Assembly: GCA_934481355.1 (NCBI GenBank)
Contig: CAKSPH010000002.1
Coordinates: 68,169-132,168, forward strand
Origin: an uncultured Oscillospiraceae bacterium
GTDB taxonomy: Bacteria > Bacillota > Clostridia > Oscillospirales > Ruminococcaceae
Direction: 5' to 3'
Length of the DNA stretch: 64,000 bases
Positions within the stretch are counted from its first letter, which is position 1. The number at the start of each line of letters is the position of its first letter. Positions 34,680-47,196 of the stretch are shown piece after piece. The translations under genes and the position numbers were made by a program. The notes under the pieces are model-generated. The model was not told the origin of the DNA, did no database searches, and was given only the letters and a program-made list of their open reading frames with translations.

Positions 34680-34736
34680 GTCCTTTTTTCGCCCAGAACG
34701 AGTTTTCACAAGAATTACACCCGGAATAGTGAAAAA

Positions 34737-34762
34737 AGGGACTGCCGCTGCTGGCAGTCCCT
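34737..34762 (-). terminator. Terminator downstream of the GH2 operon
   Basis: A 10-bp perfect stem AGGGACTGCC/GGCAGTCCCT with a 6-base loop, followed on the minus strand by TTTTTT. It lies beyond the repeat element at 34764-35022, nearly 300 bases after the GH2 stop codon. Confidence 0.75.
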
Positions 34763-34763
34763 C

Positions 34764-35022
34764 CAGTCTGTCGAAAAAGTCAAAAGAACAGAAAATTTTA
34801 CAGAAGCAGTGGGGGAAAACTCTTGTTTTCCCCCACACCCCTTTAGCGCCCTGAAAACGTTAAAGCCGCACTCCGTGCGGAGTCGCGGGGCTCTGCCCCA
34901 CACCCCGCCAGCCTTTTATTAGTTTACGCCGGAAGCGAAGCGTATTCAAGGCGTAAATTAGAGGCTGGACCGAAAACTTTCATAGCGCTACGCGCAAATT
35001 TTATAGGTTTTTCGACAGTCTG
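34764..35022. repeat. 259-bp non-coding element with imperfect terminal inverted repeats
   Basis: CAGTCTGTCGAAAAAG (from 34764) is matched in reverse by TTTTTCGACAGTCTG (35008-35022). The interior is hairpin-rich: GGGGGAAAAC/GTTTTCCCCC (34811-34834), CCGCAC/GTGCGG and GGGGC/GCCCC near 34866-34900. The first of these, with the following TTTAGCGCC, is closely similar to 24075-24120 in the other orientation. No gene is supported. The element lies between the GH2 gene and its terminator. Confidence 0.5.
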
Positions 35023-35044
35023 CACGCCGGAATTACGGCGTTTA

Positions 35045-38000
35045 TTACTTCACAAACCTGAACCAGCTGAAATCGAAATTGCTGCCCGGCAGGAATGTAA
35101 ACGACACATTCTGCTTTCCGCTCACGCCGGCAAGCTGGAATTCCCTCTCGCAGGATGCTGGGTCGTCCGTCCTAAATTCGCAGAGGATACGCTGTTCGCC
35201 GTCGGCGTTCTTCAGCACCAGATGTATGCTGTTGAGCGGCAGCGGGGAGGCTCCGCATATCACAACCTCTGAGGGCTGTTCCGCGGTAAAATCGAACTCC
35301 CCGAAATCAAGCACGACGTTGTTTCCGATTCCGGTGACGCTCCCTCCGCTAACGGTGAACTTGTCGCCATAAATATGCTCTGCGTCTGCGGCGTTGTTTC
35401 CGGAGAATTCCCTGCGGCGGCGCTCGAACGTGAATCCGCTTACCTGATAGCCGCTGTCGCTCTCTATCGCGAATGTGCGGACTCCGCGCAGGAGCTTCGG
35501 CAGTCTGAAGGTTTCAGGCTTGAATACCATCCACTCGGGCTGCTTGTGATAGGTGTAGGTTCCAAGGAGCTCGCCGCCCTCGCCGGGAATACCGTCATAG
35601 AAACGGATATCCACAGGATCAAGGGTGTTTGCCCAGATGGAAACCTCCAGCGTGTCAGCTCCGTCAGGTCCGAAATCAACATTCTCATACGCCGCCCACG
35701 AAGTCCCGCCGAACGCGAAGCCTATTCCACGGTTCACGCCGTTGCCGAGATTCTCGCTCCCGCGGCTGTTGAGACCTGCGGGAACAAACTCATACGGATC
35801 CATGAACGCGCTTCCCAGCCCCTCCGCAGCGAACGGAAGAACCGAAAGCAGGTGAAGGCGCTGTGTGCCGTTCCTGCACATAGCCCGGAGGAAAAATTCT
35901 CCATCGCCCTTAGCTCTTACAACGACAGTATTATCAGGCCGAACTTCAAGCTCCGCAATGTTCGTGGTGATTCCGTTTATGTTGGTAACGCGGTACTCAA
36001 CTTCCTGCGTATAATCAGAGCCAGCCGGGTAAATCTCCGTGCGCACCGTTATTTCGCGCTTTTCCGGGGTGAGCTTCAGCGCGTCCGCGCACAGCTCCAG
36101 CTTTCTGACGGGGAGTTCGTCAGTTCTGCCGCACTCGGTGGGAGCTGCGGAAACTCTTTCATTGCAGGAGGTTCCCGGAACCATCACGGCGGGCACCGCG
36201 CGGATCGTTACCGTTTCCTCCGGGAGCCCCGGAGATGTCAGCGTTACGCGGATTTCTCCGGTCTCGCCAGTGGCTCCTATGACCGCCAGCAGTCTGCCCG
36301 AAAACAGGCGGCGGGAAGTTCCCTTGTACTGGTCGTAGTCCGTGCTGTCGCCGTTATCCATGCCAAGAAGCCTGCCGGCGCCATCCACGCTGATGTTAAC
36401 GCGGTTTCCTGCGTTCGCGCAGAACGTTCCGTTCTCGTCGTATGCGGCGATTTCAACGTATATCAGATCCTCGCCGTCCGCGCGGAGCCCCGTCTTGTCC
36501 GGGACTGCCTCAATGCGCACTGCGTCGCCGAATGAGCGCACCGCGTCCTCCGCTATGACCGCGCCGCTCTCGTCAAATGCGACCGCTTTCAGCTCTCCCT
36601 TGTGATAGGGGATAATATAATCTGCGGTGAGCTGCTTTCCGTGGGCGTGGTCGATATTGAAAGCGCCCTGAGAAGCTCCGTTCAGGAAAAGCTCCACCCG
36701 GGGAGCGTTAGAGCACACGCGCACGTCTATCGGCTGACCCTCGTTGAAGTCCCAGTGCGGGAATATGTGCACGAAGGGCGATTTCTTGTAATCCGTCCAT
36801 TCGGCGCGGAAAACATACGCGCTGTCCTTCGGGAATCCCGCAGTGTCGTACTGACCGAAATAGGAATTCTTCGTGCTGTAGGGTGTAGGCTCGCCGATAT
36901 AGTCAAAGCCAGTCCAGATGAACTGCCCGGCGCAGAATTCCGCGTCCCTGTCCCTGATTATGCAGTCCTCGGTGTTCTTCGCACCCCAGCCGGTGCAGCT
37001 GTTTCCAAGGGAGGAGCACTGCTCGTCATCGTCCGCAAGCACAGTCTGAGAAAGCGGGAAGTGGTAGATACCGCGGCTCTGTACGACCGATGCTGTCTCG
37101 CTGCCGTAAATCGCCCAGTCCGGGTGCTTTTCGTGGTGCTCGTTATACAGACGCTCGCCGTAGTTGTATCCCGCCAGCTTCAGGATATCCGCGCACTTCT
37201 GACCGTTCTCCCACTGCATAAAGTTGGAGCCGAAAGTTACATAGCCGTTTCCGCGCGGGTCGTGGAGCTGTACAAGGCGCTTCAGAAGCGCCGTTACCTC
37301 CTGACCGCGCTCGTCGGCATGGGTGTCGAAAATCTCGTTGCCCACGCTCCAGCCGATGATGGAGGGTCGGTTTCTGTCGCGGCGTATCCATGAAGCCACG
37401 TCGCGCTCCACCCACTCGTCAAAGAAACGCGCGTAGTCGTACTCCGTCTTGGAGCGCTCCCACATATCGAAGCCCTCGGAAAGTATCAGCATTCCAGTCT
37501 CGTCCGCAAGATCCATGAACTCCTCAGCCGGCATATTGTGGGAGGTGCGTATCGCGTTCACGCCCATCTCGCGGAGCTTCCTGAATCTGCGGCGCAGCGC
37601 GGTTTTATTCGATACCGCGCCCAGACAGCCGTTGTCGTGGTGTTCGCAGGAGCCGTGCAGCTTGACGTGCCTGCCGTTCAGGAAAAATCCGCGGTCCGCG
37701 GTGAACTCTATCTTCCTGAATCCGAAGCGCTGGGATATTCTCTGAATGACCTCGCCGCCGCGGAGTATCTCGGAAACCAGCGTGTAAAGATTCGGGGATT
37801 CGATATCCCAGAGAGCGGGGGCGCTCACATTGAGTTTCTGTGTCGTGAGGGAATACGTGTTACCGGGGACTCTTACCGCCTCCGGAATGCAGGAGATATC
37901 CACGGCGCAGGCGTCGGATACTGCGGAAGCGACTTCGTTTCCGGCGCTGTCCAGAATGGTGCTGCGGACCTCCACGCCGGCAATGGGAGTTCCCGCCGGG

Positions 38001-38521
38001 CGCAGTATCTCGGAGGTTATCTCAGCCGTCCAGACTCCGCCGTTTTCGGTGGTGGAAACGTATATTCCGTCGTTTCCGAAGCGTATCTCAGGTGATTCGC
38101 ACAGCCATACCCTGCGGAATATTCCCGCGCCGGAGTACCATCTGGAATTGGGCGAATGATAGTCAACCCGGACGGTTATAGTATTCTCTCCGTTGCGGAT
38201 AAGGTCGGTTATATCGAACTGGAAAGCGGAATAGCCGTACTTCCACTCTCCTGCCTGAGTACCGTTCACATAGACGCGGCTGTCCATATAAACCCCGTCA
38301 AAGCGGATATATGTGCGTACTCCCGGCTTCTTTTCGTAGGCGAAATTCTTCCTGTACCAGCCGGTGGAGGTCTCGTACAGATTGCCGGTGTCGTATATCA
38401 GCCAGTCGTGCGGCAGGTCTGTCGGCCTGAAATCAAAGCCGTCGGAGTACTCAGAGCCGAACGGCGCCTTGTAGAAATCCCAGCCATCGCAGAACAGCGT
38501 GCGGTTTGAATAGTTTATCAT
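35045..38521 (-). CDS. Large multi-domain GH2 glycosidase (beta-galactosidase-like)
   Basis: A 1158-residue glycoside hydrolase family 2 enzyme: sugar-binding domain (about 10-150), immunoglobulin-like domain, then a TIM barrel with acid/base E396 (GWSVGNEIFD) and nucleophile E475 (YGSETAS). After about residue 590 come DUF4982/GH2-C-type domains and two beta-sandwich stretches ending SNFDFSWFRF that resemble carbohydrate-binding modules. No signal peptide is visible, so it should act inside the cell. The ATG at 38521 follows AAAGGGA. It lies four bases after lacZ. The exact sugar (galactoside, glucuronide or other) cannot be read from sequence. Confidence 0.85.
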   Translation of the reverse strand: MINYSNRTLFCDGWDFYKAPFGSEYSDGFDFRPTDLPHDWLIYDTGNLYETSTGWYRKNFAYEKKPGVRTYIRFDGVYMDSRVYVNGTQAGEWKYGYSAFQFDITDLIRNGENTITVRVDYHSPNSRWYSGAGIFRRVWLCESPEIRFGNDGIYVSTTENGGVWTAEITSEILRPAGTPIAGVEVRSTILDSAGNEVASAVSDACAVDISCIPEAVRVPGNTYSLTTQKLNVSAPALWDIESPNLYTLVSEILRGGEVIQRISQRFGFRKIEFTADRGFFLNGRHVKLHGSCEHHDNGCLGAVSNKTALRRRFRKLREMGVNAIRTSHNMPAEEFMDLADETGMLILSEGFDMWERSKTEYDYARFFDEWVERDVASWIRRDRNRPSIIGWSVGNEIFDTHADERGQEVTALLKRLVQLHDPRGNGYVTFGSNFMQWENGQKCADILKLAGYNYGERLYNEHHEKHPDWAIYGSETASVVQSRGIYHFPLSQTVLADDDEQCSSLGNSCTGWGAKNTEDCIIRDRDAEFCAGQFIWTGFDYIGEPTPYSTKNSYFGQYDTAGFPKDSAYVFRAEWTDYKKSPFVHIFPHWDFNEGQPIDVRVCSNAPRVELFLNGASQGAFNIDHAHGKQLTADYIIPYHKGELKAVAFDESGAVIAEDAVRSFGDAVRIEAVPDKTGLRADGEDLIYVEIAAYDENGTFCANAGNRVNISVDGAGRLLGMDNGDSTDYDQYKGTSRRLFSGRLLAVIGATGETGEIRVTLTSPGLPEETVTIRAVPAVMVPGTSCNERVSAAPTECGRTDELPVRKLELCADALKLTPEKREITVRTEIYPAGSDYTQEVEYRVTNINGITTNIAELEVRPDNTVVVRAKGDGEFFLRAMCRNGTQRLHLLSVLPFAAEGLGSAFMDPYEFVPAGLNSRGSENLGNGVNRGIGFAFGGTSWAAYENVDFGPDGADTLEVSIWANTLDPVDIRFYDGIPGEGGELLGTYTYHKQPEWMVFKPETFRLPKLLRGVRTFAIESDSGYQVSGFTFERRRREFSGNNAADAEHIYGDKFTVSGGSVTGIGNNVVLDFGEFDFTAEQPSEVVICGASPLPLNSIHLVLKNADGEQRILCEFRTDDPASCEREFQLAGVSGKQNVSFTFLPGSNFDFSWFRFVK

Positions 38522-38525
38522 GTGC

Positions 38526-42451
<3,926 letters not shown>

Positions 42452-42460
42452 GAGGTAAAG

Positions 42461-43243
42461 ATGAACTATTACGAAATATTCCGGGAGTGCTTCCCGCAGC
42501 TCCGTCTGAGCGAAAATCAATTTATGAGCCTGTCGGAATTAGAACAGTGCAGGCTGTTCACCTGCGGAAACGGATACGCGCTGGTGAGCGGCAACAGACT
42601 GCGGCTGATATGCGTTCCTCCGCAGGAACAGAAAAAAGGTACCGGAACAGAGCTGCTCCGGCTTGCCGAGGAATATGTCAGGAATCAAGGCTTCACGCGA
42701 ATTGAGGCAGGGGATACCGGCTCAGGGCTGTTTATCGGCGCGGTGGAGGAAAGCGTTCCTTTTTTCGAGAAGCACGGCTATTCATTCGGGGAGAGAATCG
42801 CGGAGATGTCCGGCGGCAGGAACGAGCTTCTTTTGAATCCAGCGGATATCCCGGGAATCAGCTTTGAAATACGCCAGGCGGACGAAACGGTCAGGAACGC
42901 AGTTTCCAAGGTTGACCCGGACTGGGTGCAGTATTTCACTGATGGCGAAGTAATGTGCGCTGTTTCCAACGGAACTGTTGCCGCTTTCTGCATTCTGGAG
43001 AAGAACGTTTCATGCGTGCTCTCGGGCGGAACTTCAAAGATGGGGAGCATAGGCTGCGTAGGCACTGTTCCGGATTTCCGCAGGCGCGGGATAGGTCTGG
43101 AGATGGTGAAGCGGGCTTCTGCCGAGCTGCTGGAGCGCGGCTCTGAACGGATATTCATACATTACACCGGGGTTTACGGCTGGTACGCGAAGCTCGGATA
43201 TCATACGGATTTATGGCTCAGACCCGGAGAAAAGGAACTTTAA
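42461..43243 (+). CDS. Tandem-domain GNAT acetyltransferase
   Basis: A 260-residue protein with two GNAT-like halves. The first contains PPQEQKKGTGTELLRLAEEY, an acetyl-CoA P-loop variant (Q-x3-G-T-G), and VPFFEKHGYSFGER. The second contains VGTVPDFRRRGIGLEMVK (R-R-x-G-I-G) and YGWYAKLGYHTD. The acceptor is unknown; such enzymes acetylate small amines, antibiotics or proteins. AGGAGGTAAAG precedes the ATG, ten bases after the araC stop, so it is probably co-transcribed with the regulator. Confidence 0.85.
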   Translation: MNYYEIFRECFPQLRLSENQFMSLSELEQCRLFTCGNGYALVSGNRLRLICVPPQEQKKGTGTELLRLAEEYVRNQGFTRIEAGDTGSGLFIGAVEESVPFFEKHGYSFGERIAEMSGGRNELLLNPADIPGISFEIRQADETVRNAVSKVDPDWVQYFTDGEVMCAVSNGTVAAFCILEKNVSCVLSGGTSKMGSIGCVGTVPDFRRRGIGLEMVKRASAELLERGSERIFIHYTGVYGWYAKLGYHTDLWLRPGEKEL

Positions 43244-43687
43244 TTGGTACAGAAACTTAAGAAATTCAGCGAACTCACCGCAAAGGAGCTGTACGAAATA
43301 CTCCGGCTGCGGGTGAACGTCTTTGTGGTGGAGCAGAACTGCCCCTACCCGGAACTGGACGGTCTTGACGAGTGCGCATATCACCTGTGGTTCGAGGACG
43401 AAAACGGCATTGCCGCATACCTGCGGCTGATCCCTCCGGGAGTGGTGCGGGAGGACGGCGCGATAGGCCGCGTTATATCCGCACGGCGGCGCAGCGGGCT
43501 AGGGAGCCGGCTCATGCAGGCGGGGATAAAGGCAATGCAGGAGCTCTACGGCTCCGAAAGCGTAACGATAGAGGCGCAGGTCTATGCAAAGCCGTTCTAC
43601 GAGGTCAACGGATTCCGGCAGATCTCGGACGAATTTGACGAGGACGGTATCCCGCATATCCTGATGAAATGGGAGAAAAACGCATAA
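43244..43687 (+). CDS. ElaA-like GNAT acetyltransferase
   Basis: A 147-residue GNAT protein of the ElaA type: LRVNVFVVEQNCPYPELDGLDECAYHL region near the N-terminus, the CoA loop RRRSGLGSRLM and QVYAKPFYEVNGFRQ at the end. Substrate unknown. The start is TTG, immediately after the stop codon of the preceding gene, with AAGGA seven bases upstream. A strong hairpin follows the stop codon. Confidence 0.87.
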   Translation: MVQKLKKFSELTAKELYEILRLRVNVFVVEQNCPYPELDGLDECAYHLWFEDENGIAAYLRLIPPGVVREDGAIGRVISARRRSGLGSRLMQAGIKAMQELYGSESVTIEAQVYAKPFYEVNGFRQISDEFDEDGIPHILMKWEKNA

Positions 43688-43693
43688 AAACAA

Positions 43694-43713
43694 GGGAGGG
43701 CACACGCCCTCCC
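43694..43713. terminator. Shared terminator hairpin between convergent genes
   Basis: GGGAGGGC/GCCCTCCC, 8 bp with a 4-base loop. The minus strand has TTGTTTTTAT after it, ending the secreted-protein gene; on the plus strand the T-run is poor. Confidence 0.7.
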
Positions 43714-43720
43714 TGCTGCA

Positions 43721-44605
43721 TCATATTTCATCAGCGGAATCTATTTCAAAGCCCGGATTGCGGTACTTATTAAGCTGTGCGGTATAGAAACTTACCGGAA
43801 CATTGTCGATATATTTCCAGCCGCTTTCCGGGTCGCCGACATATTTCACCGTTCCGCCGCCTGCGAACATAACCGTGTACGCGTCGTAGTAATCGTCTGC
43901 CCATACGCTGTATGTGCCGTATCCAACGGTCCCCGGCAGGAGTGCGGCGGGGTCGGACACGTTGTCAAGCTTCTCTATCTGCGTTCCGTCGCAGACGTAG
44001 TTATAGCCGACTGCCACTATGGGAGTTCCGTCAAATGTCGGATCGTTATAGGTATTTTTGCCAAGGCATATCGTGTCCGCCTGAGCGGCGTTCCATATCT
44101 GTCCGGTGAATATCTTTGCCTCATCATCATAGCCGCCGGGGCAGTCGAATTTTCCTTTCTCGCCGATGTAAAGCAGAGAATCCGAGTAGCAGGTGAGCGT
44201 TCCATTGGTCACAGAAACTGTTCCATCGCTTACTATGGAGCCGTAAAGATCTACGGAATAACGCTTAAGCACAAGCTTTCCGCCGTTTTCAACGTAGATT
44301 TTTCCTTTTATCACCGCGCCGCCGTTGAGGGTCAAAGTAACTCCATTCGGGATTATCAGCGCCTCGTCCTCGCCGAGTATGAAGCACTTTTTTATGAGCC
44401 GCGTCTTTTTCAGGATAGGCGTGCCGTTCTCGCCGTCATAGCGGTACAGAATGTTTTTCAGGTTTTTCAGGCTGCATTTCTGCGCTTCCTGCCCGAACGC
44501 AACTACCCCGGAATTGTCCTGCGCGGACGCGCTTACAGCCGGGAACGCCGATGTTACCGCCGCTGCCATCAGCATCGCCGCAATGATCCTCTTGTTTATT
44601 TTCAT
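43721..44605 (-). CDS. Secreted protein of unknown function, beta-strand-rich
   Basis: A 294-residue exported protein. A signal peptide (MKINKRIIAAMLMAAAVTSA, cleavage after AQ- or ASA-like residues near 30) is followed by a region of short repeated beta-strand patterns (GVTLTLNGGAVIKG, GGKLVLKRYSVDLYG, DGTVSVTNGTLTCYS), which suggests a right-handed beta-helix. I do not recognise the family. The ATG at 44605 has AAGGAGG upstream; an ATG 18 codons earlier lacks one. It is monocistronic, and I found no convincing promoter in the gap upstream. Confidence 0.72.
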   Translation of the reverse strand: MKINKRIIAAMLMAAAVTSAFPAVSASAQDNSGVVAFGQEAQKCSLKNLKNILYRYDGENGTPILKKTRLIKKCFILGEDEALIIPNGVTLTLNGGAVIKGKIYVENGGKLVLKRYSVDLYGSIVSDGTVSVTNGTLTCYSDSLLYIGEKGKFDCPGGYDDEAKIFTGQIWNAAQADTICLGKNTYNDPTFDGTPIVAVGYNYVCDGTQIEKLDNVSDPAALLPGTVGYGTYSVWADDYYDAYTVMFAGGGTVKYVGDPESGWKYIDNVPVSFYTAQLNKYRNPGFEIDSADEI

Positions 44606-44797
44606 ATCAAATACCTCCTTGTCGTACGGCTTTATTGCCGTTTCTGTAATTAAAACCACGCAGTTTAGAAAAAGGCTGCAAGTTTTTTATGCCTTTTTGC
44701 AATTTGTTGCATTCCACAAAAAACGCTTCGGTAATATATCCATTTTTAACAAAACAACGATACGGATAAAAAAACAGAATTTTCTTCTCACTGCCCC

Positions 44798-44826
44798 TTG
44801 AATTATCCCCACCAATGTGGTATACT
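44798..44826 (+). promoter_or_regulatory. Possible distal promoter upstream of the amino-acid ABC operon
   Basis: TTGAAT (44798-44803) and TATACT (44821-44826), 17 bp apart. It would make a leader of about 240 nt with a CCGGC/GCCGG hairpin (44889-44903), or a small RNA. The rest of the gap 44606-44968 shows nothing I can name. Confidence 0.4.
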
Positions 44827-44968
44827 TAATAAGTATGCTGCTGAAAATCGGCGCTTTCTGCCGCTTTCCGGCATATAATGAAGCGGATAACCGGCGCACT
44901 GCCGGTCAGCTGCACAAATTTTAAATTTCATGTTGAAAGTTTTTGTAAAGCAATTTACACTAAACCTA

Positions 44969-44997
44969 TTGACACAATATGCTTTGTGTGCTATAAT
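44969..44997 (+). promoter_or_regulatory. Consensus promoter of the amino-acid ABC operon
   Basis: TTGACA (44969-44974) and TATAAT (44992-44997), 17 bp apart, about 70 nt before the first permease gene. Confidence 0.87.
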
Positions 44998-45072
44998 ACA
45001 AATCACCGGGAAGCAGTGAATGAGCTGACATCTCCGCGGCACACAAGACAAATCTATAAACGGAGTGATTTT

Positions 45073-45732
45073 GTGGACTGGGACTGGTCATTTATTCAGA
45101 GGTTTACGCCGATGTACGCTGAAGCCGCCGTGCTTACGGTGACGATAGGAGTTATCGGTATCCTGCTGTCGATCGTGATAGGGCTTATATGCGCGCTGGC
45201 GAAGTATTACAGGATTCCCGTGGCGCGGCAGATAGTGGCGGTTTACATTGAACTGTCGCGAAACACCCCTCTCATCGTTCAGTTGTTTTTCCTGTATTTC
45301 GGACTTCCGAAGGCGGGTGTGCTGCTCTCCAGCGAGGCCTGCGGCGTTATCGGTCTTGCATTCCTCGGCGGAAGCTATATGGCTGAGAGCTTCCTCAGCG
45401 GACTGAAATCCGTCGGGAAGATACAGCTTGAAAGCGCTGAAAGCCTTGGACTTCGCAGAGGACAGGTCATGCGGTACATAATCCTGCCGCAGGCGGCTTC
45501 TGTGTCTATCCCCGCGCTTGCCGCAAACGTTATCTTCCTGCTGAAAGAGACCAGCGTATTCAGCGCGGTTTCCCTTGCAGACCTGATGTACGTTGCAAAG
45601 GACCTCATCGGTATGTACTACAACACCGGAGAGGCCCTGACAATGCTCGTTGCGGCTTACCTTGTGATAATCCTCCCGATCTCCATAGTATTCACGATAC
45701 TTGAAAGGAGGGTCCGCCGTGCAGGGAATTGA
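45073..45732 (+). CDS. Polar amino-acid ABC transporter permease (first)
   Basis: A 219-residue membrane permease of the His/Glu/Gln/Arg family. It has about five helices, YIELSRNTPLIVQLFFLYFGLP in the first half, and the cytoplasmic coupling (EAA) loop ESAESLGLRRGQVMRYIILPQA. The start is GTG at 45073 with GGAG seven bases upstream; an upstream ATG lies beyond the promoter. It is the first gene of a four-gene operon (two permeases, ATPase, binding protein). The two permeases probably form a heterodimer. Confidence 0.92.
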   Translation: MDWDWSFIQRFTPMYAEAAVLTVTIGVIGILLSIVIGLICALAKYYRIPVARQIVAVYIELSRNTPLIVQLFFLYFGLPKAGVLLSSEACGVIGLAFLGGSYMAESFLSGLKSVGKIQLESAESLGLRRGQVMRYIILPQAASVSIPALAANVIFLLKETSVFSAVSLADLMYVAKDLIGMYYNTGEALTMLVAAYLVIILPISIVFTILERRVRRAGN

Positions 45733-46390
45733 AGTCCTTTTCATGGGCAATAATATGCTCCGTCTGTGGGGCGGTCTGTGGGTGACTCTCAGGCTGTCGC
45801 TGATATCCATCGCGCTTTCGCTCGTGATAGGTATTTTTGTCGGCGCTTTCATGCTTGTGAAGAATCCCGTTGTCAAGGCAATATGCCGGGTATACATTGA
45901 GATAGTCCGCATAATGCCGCAGCTTGTATGGCTGTTCATCATCTTTTTCGGTGTGACAAAGCTCACCGGGCTAAATTTCAGCGGAGAAACCGCCGCGGTG
46001 ATAATGCTCACGATCTGGGGAGCTTCCGAGGTCGGCGACCTTGTGAGGTCGGCATTCCTGTCGATCCCGAAGCACCAGTTCGAATCCGGGCTGTCCCTCG
46101 GGCTGAGCAGATTCCAGCTTTATGCTTACGTCATTTTCCCTCAGGCGATACGCGGACTTGTTCCGGATATCATCAACCTGTCAACGCGTATGATAAAGAC
46201 TACCGCGCTGGTTTCGCTGATAGGCGTTACAGAGGTCCTCAAGGTAGGCAAGCAGATAATCGACGCAAACCGCTTCGATTTTCCGAATGCCGCTCTGTGG
46301 GTCTACGCCGCGATATTCCTGATGTACTTCATAATATGCTTCCCGCTGTCGCTGCTGTCGAGGAAGCTCACGAAAAAGAGAGGTGAATGA
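45719..46390 (+). CDS. Polar amino-acid ABC transporter permease (second)
   Basis: A 223-residue permease of the same family, with YIEIVRIMPQLVWLFIIFFG and the EAA loop ESGLSLGLSRFQLYAYVIFPQA. The GTG start at 45719 follows GGAGGG and overlaps the first permease by 14 bases. It pairs with the first permease to make the membrane channel. Confidence 0.92.
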   Translation: MQGIEVLFMGNNMLRLWGGLWVTLRLSLISIALSLVIGIFVGAFMLVKNPVVKAICRVYIEIVRIMPQLVWLFIIFFGVTKLTGLNFSGETAAVIMLTIWGASEVGDLVRSAFLSIPKHQFESGLSLGLSRFQLYAYVIFPQAIRGLVPDIINLSTRMIKTTALVSLIGVTEVLKVGKQIIDANRFDFPNAALWVYAAIFLMYFIICFPLSLLSRKLTKKRGE

Positions 46391-46392
46391 CC

Positions 46393-47142
46393 ATGGCTGA
46401 ACACATTATAGATATTGATCATCTGACCAAGCGCTTCGGCGACAATACCGTGATAAACGATCTGTCGCTCAGCGTTGAAAAGGGCGAGGTCGTGGTACTC
46501 ATCGGACCCTCCGGCTGCGGCAAGAGTACGCTGCTCCGCTGCATAAACGGACTGGAGCCTATCCAGGGCGGCTCGGTGAAGCTCCACGGGGAGCCTGTCG
46601 AGCACGGAAAGCCCAGCCTCTACAAGGTACGCCAGAAGATAGGCATGGTATTCCAGAGCTACGACCTGTTCCCGCACATGACGGTGATGAAGAATATACT
46701 GCTCGCCCCGATGAAGGTACAGAACCGCAGCAGGGATGAAGTCACCCAAAAGGCGATGGCGCTGTTAAAGCGCGTAGGTCTTGAGGACAAGGCGGATTCC
46801 TACCCGGCGGAGCTTTCCGGCGGACAGAAGCAGAGAGTTGCTATTGTCCGCAGCCTTATCATGAATCCGGACATTATGCTGCTTGACGAGATCACCGCCG
46901 CGCTTGACCCGGAAATGGTGCACGAAGTCCTGAACGTAGTCCTAGACCTCGCAAAGGGCGACCAGAACACCACCATGGTCATCGTGACCCATGAGATGGC
47001 GTTCGCACGGGCAGTCGCGGACCGGATAGTGTTCCTTGACGGAGGAGTAATCGTTGAGGAAAACACCCCGGACAAATTCTTCGACCACCCGCAGACAGAG
47101 CGCGCACAGCGCTTCCTAAAGACGTTCACCTACTCGCGCTGA
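46393..47142 (+). CDS. Amino-acid ABC transporter ATP-binding protein (GlnQ-like)
   Basis: A 249-residue ATPase with Walker A GPSGCGKST at 38-46, signature LSGGQKQR, Walker B IMLLDEITAALDP and switch His in IVTHEM. It energises the two permeases. An ATG two codons earlier (46387) overlaps the permease stop; I prefer 46393 because GAGGTGA is then at a normal distance. The canonical DEPTSALDP reads DEITAALDP, a small family variation. Confidence 0.93.
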   Translation: MAEHIIDIDHLTKRFGDNTVINDLSLSVEKGEVVVLIGPSGCGKSTLLRCINGLEPIQGGSVKLHGEPVEHGKPSLYKVRQKIGMVFQSYDLFPHMTVMKNILLAPMKVQNRSRDEVTQKAMALLKRVGLEDKADSYPAELSGGQKQRVAIVRSLIMNPDIMLLDEITAALDPEMVHEVLNVVLDLAKGDQNTTMVIVTHEMAFARAVADRIVFLDGGVIVEENTPDKFFDHPQTERAQRFLKTFTYSR

Positions 47143-47196
47143 GCAGGTAAACATATAAAAATAACACAAACAAAGGGACAAATGGAGGACACAGAC

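Noticed and set aside
44835..44924. Short frame beginning MLLKIGAFCRFPAYNEAD between the two promoters
   Set aside because: No Shine-Dalgarno and no support beyond an open frame of about 30 codons.
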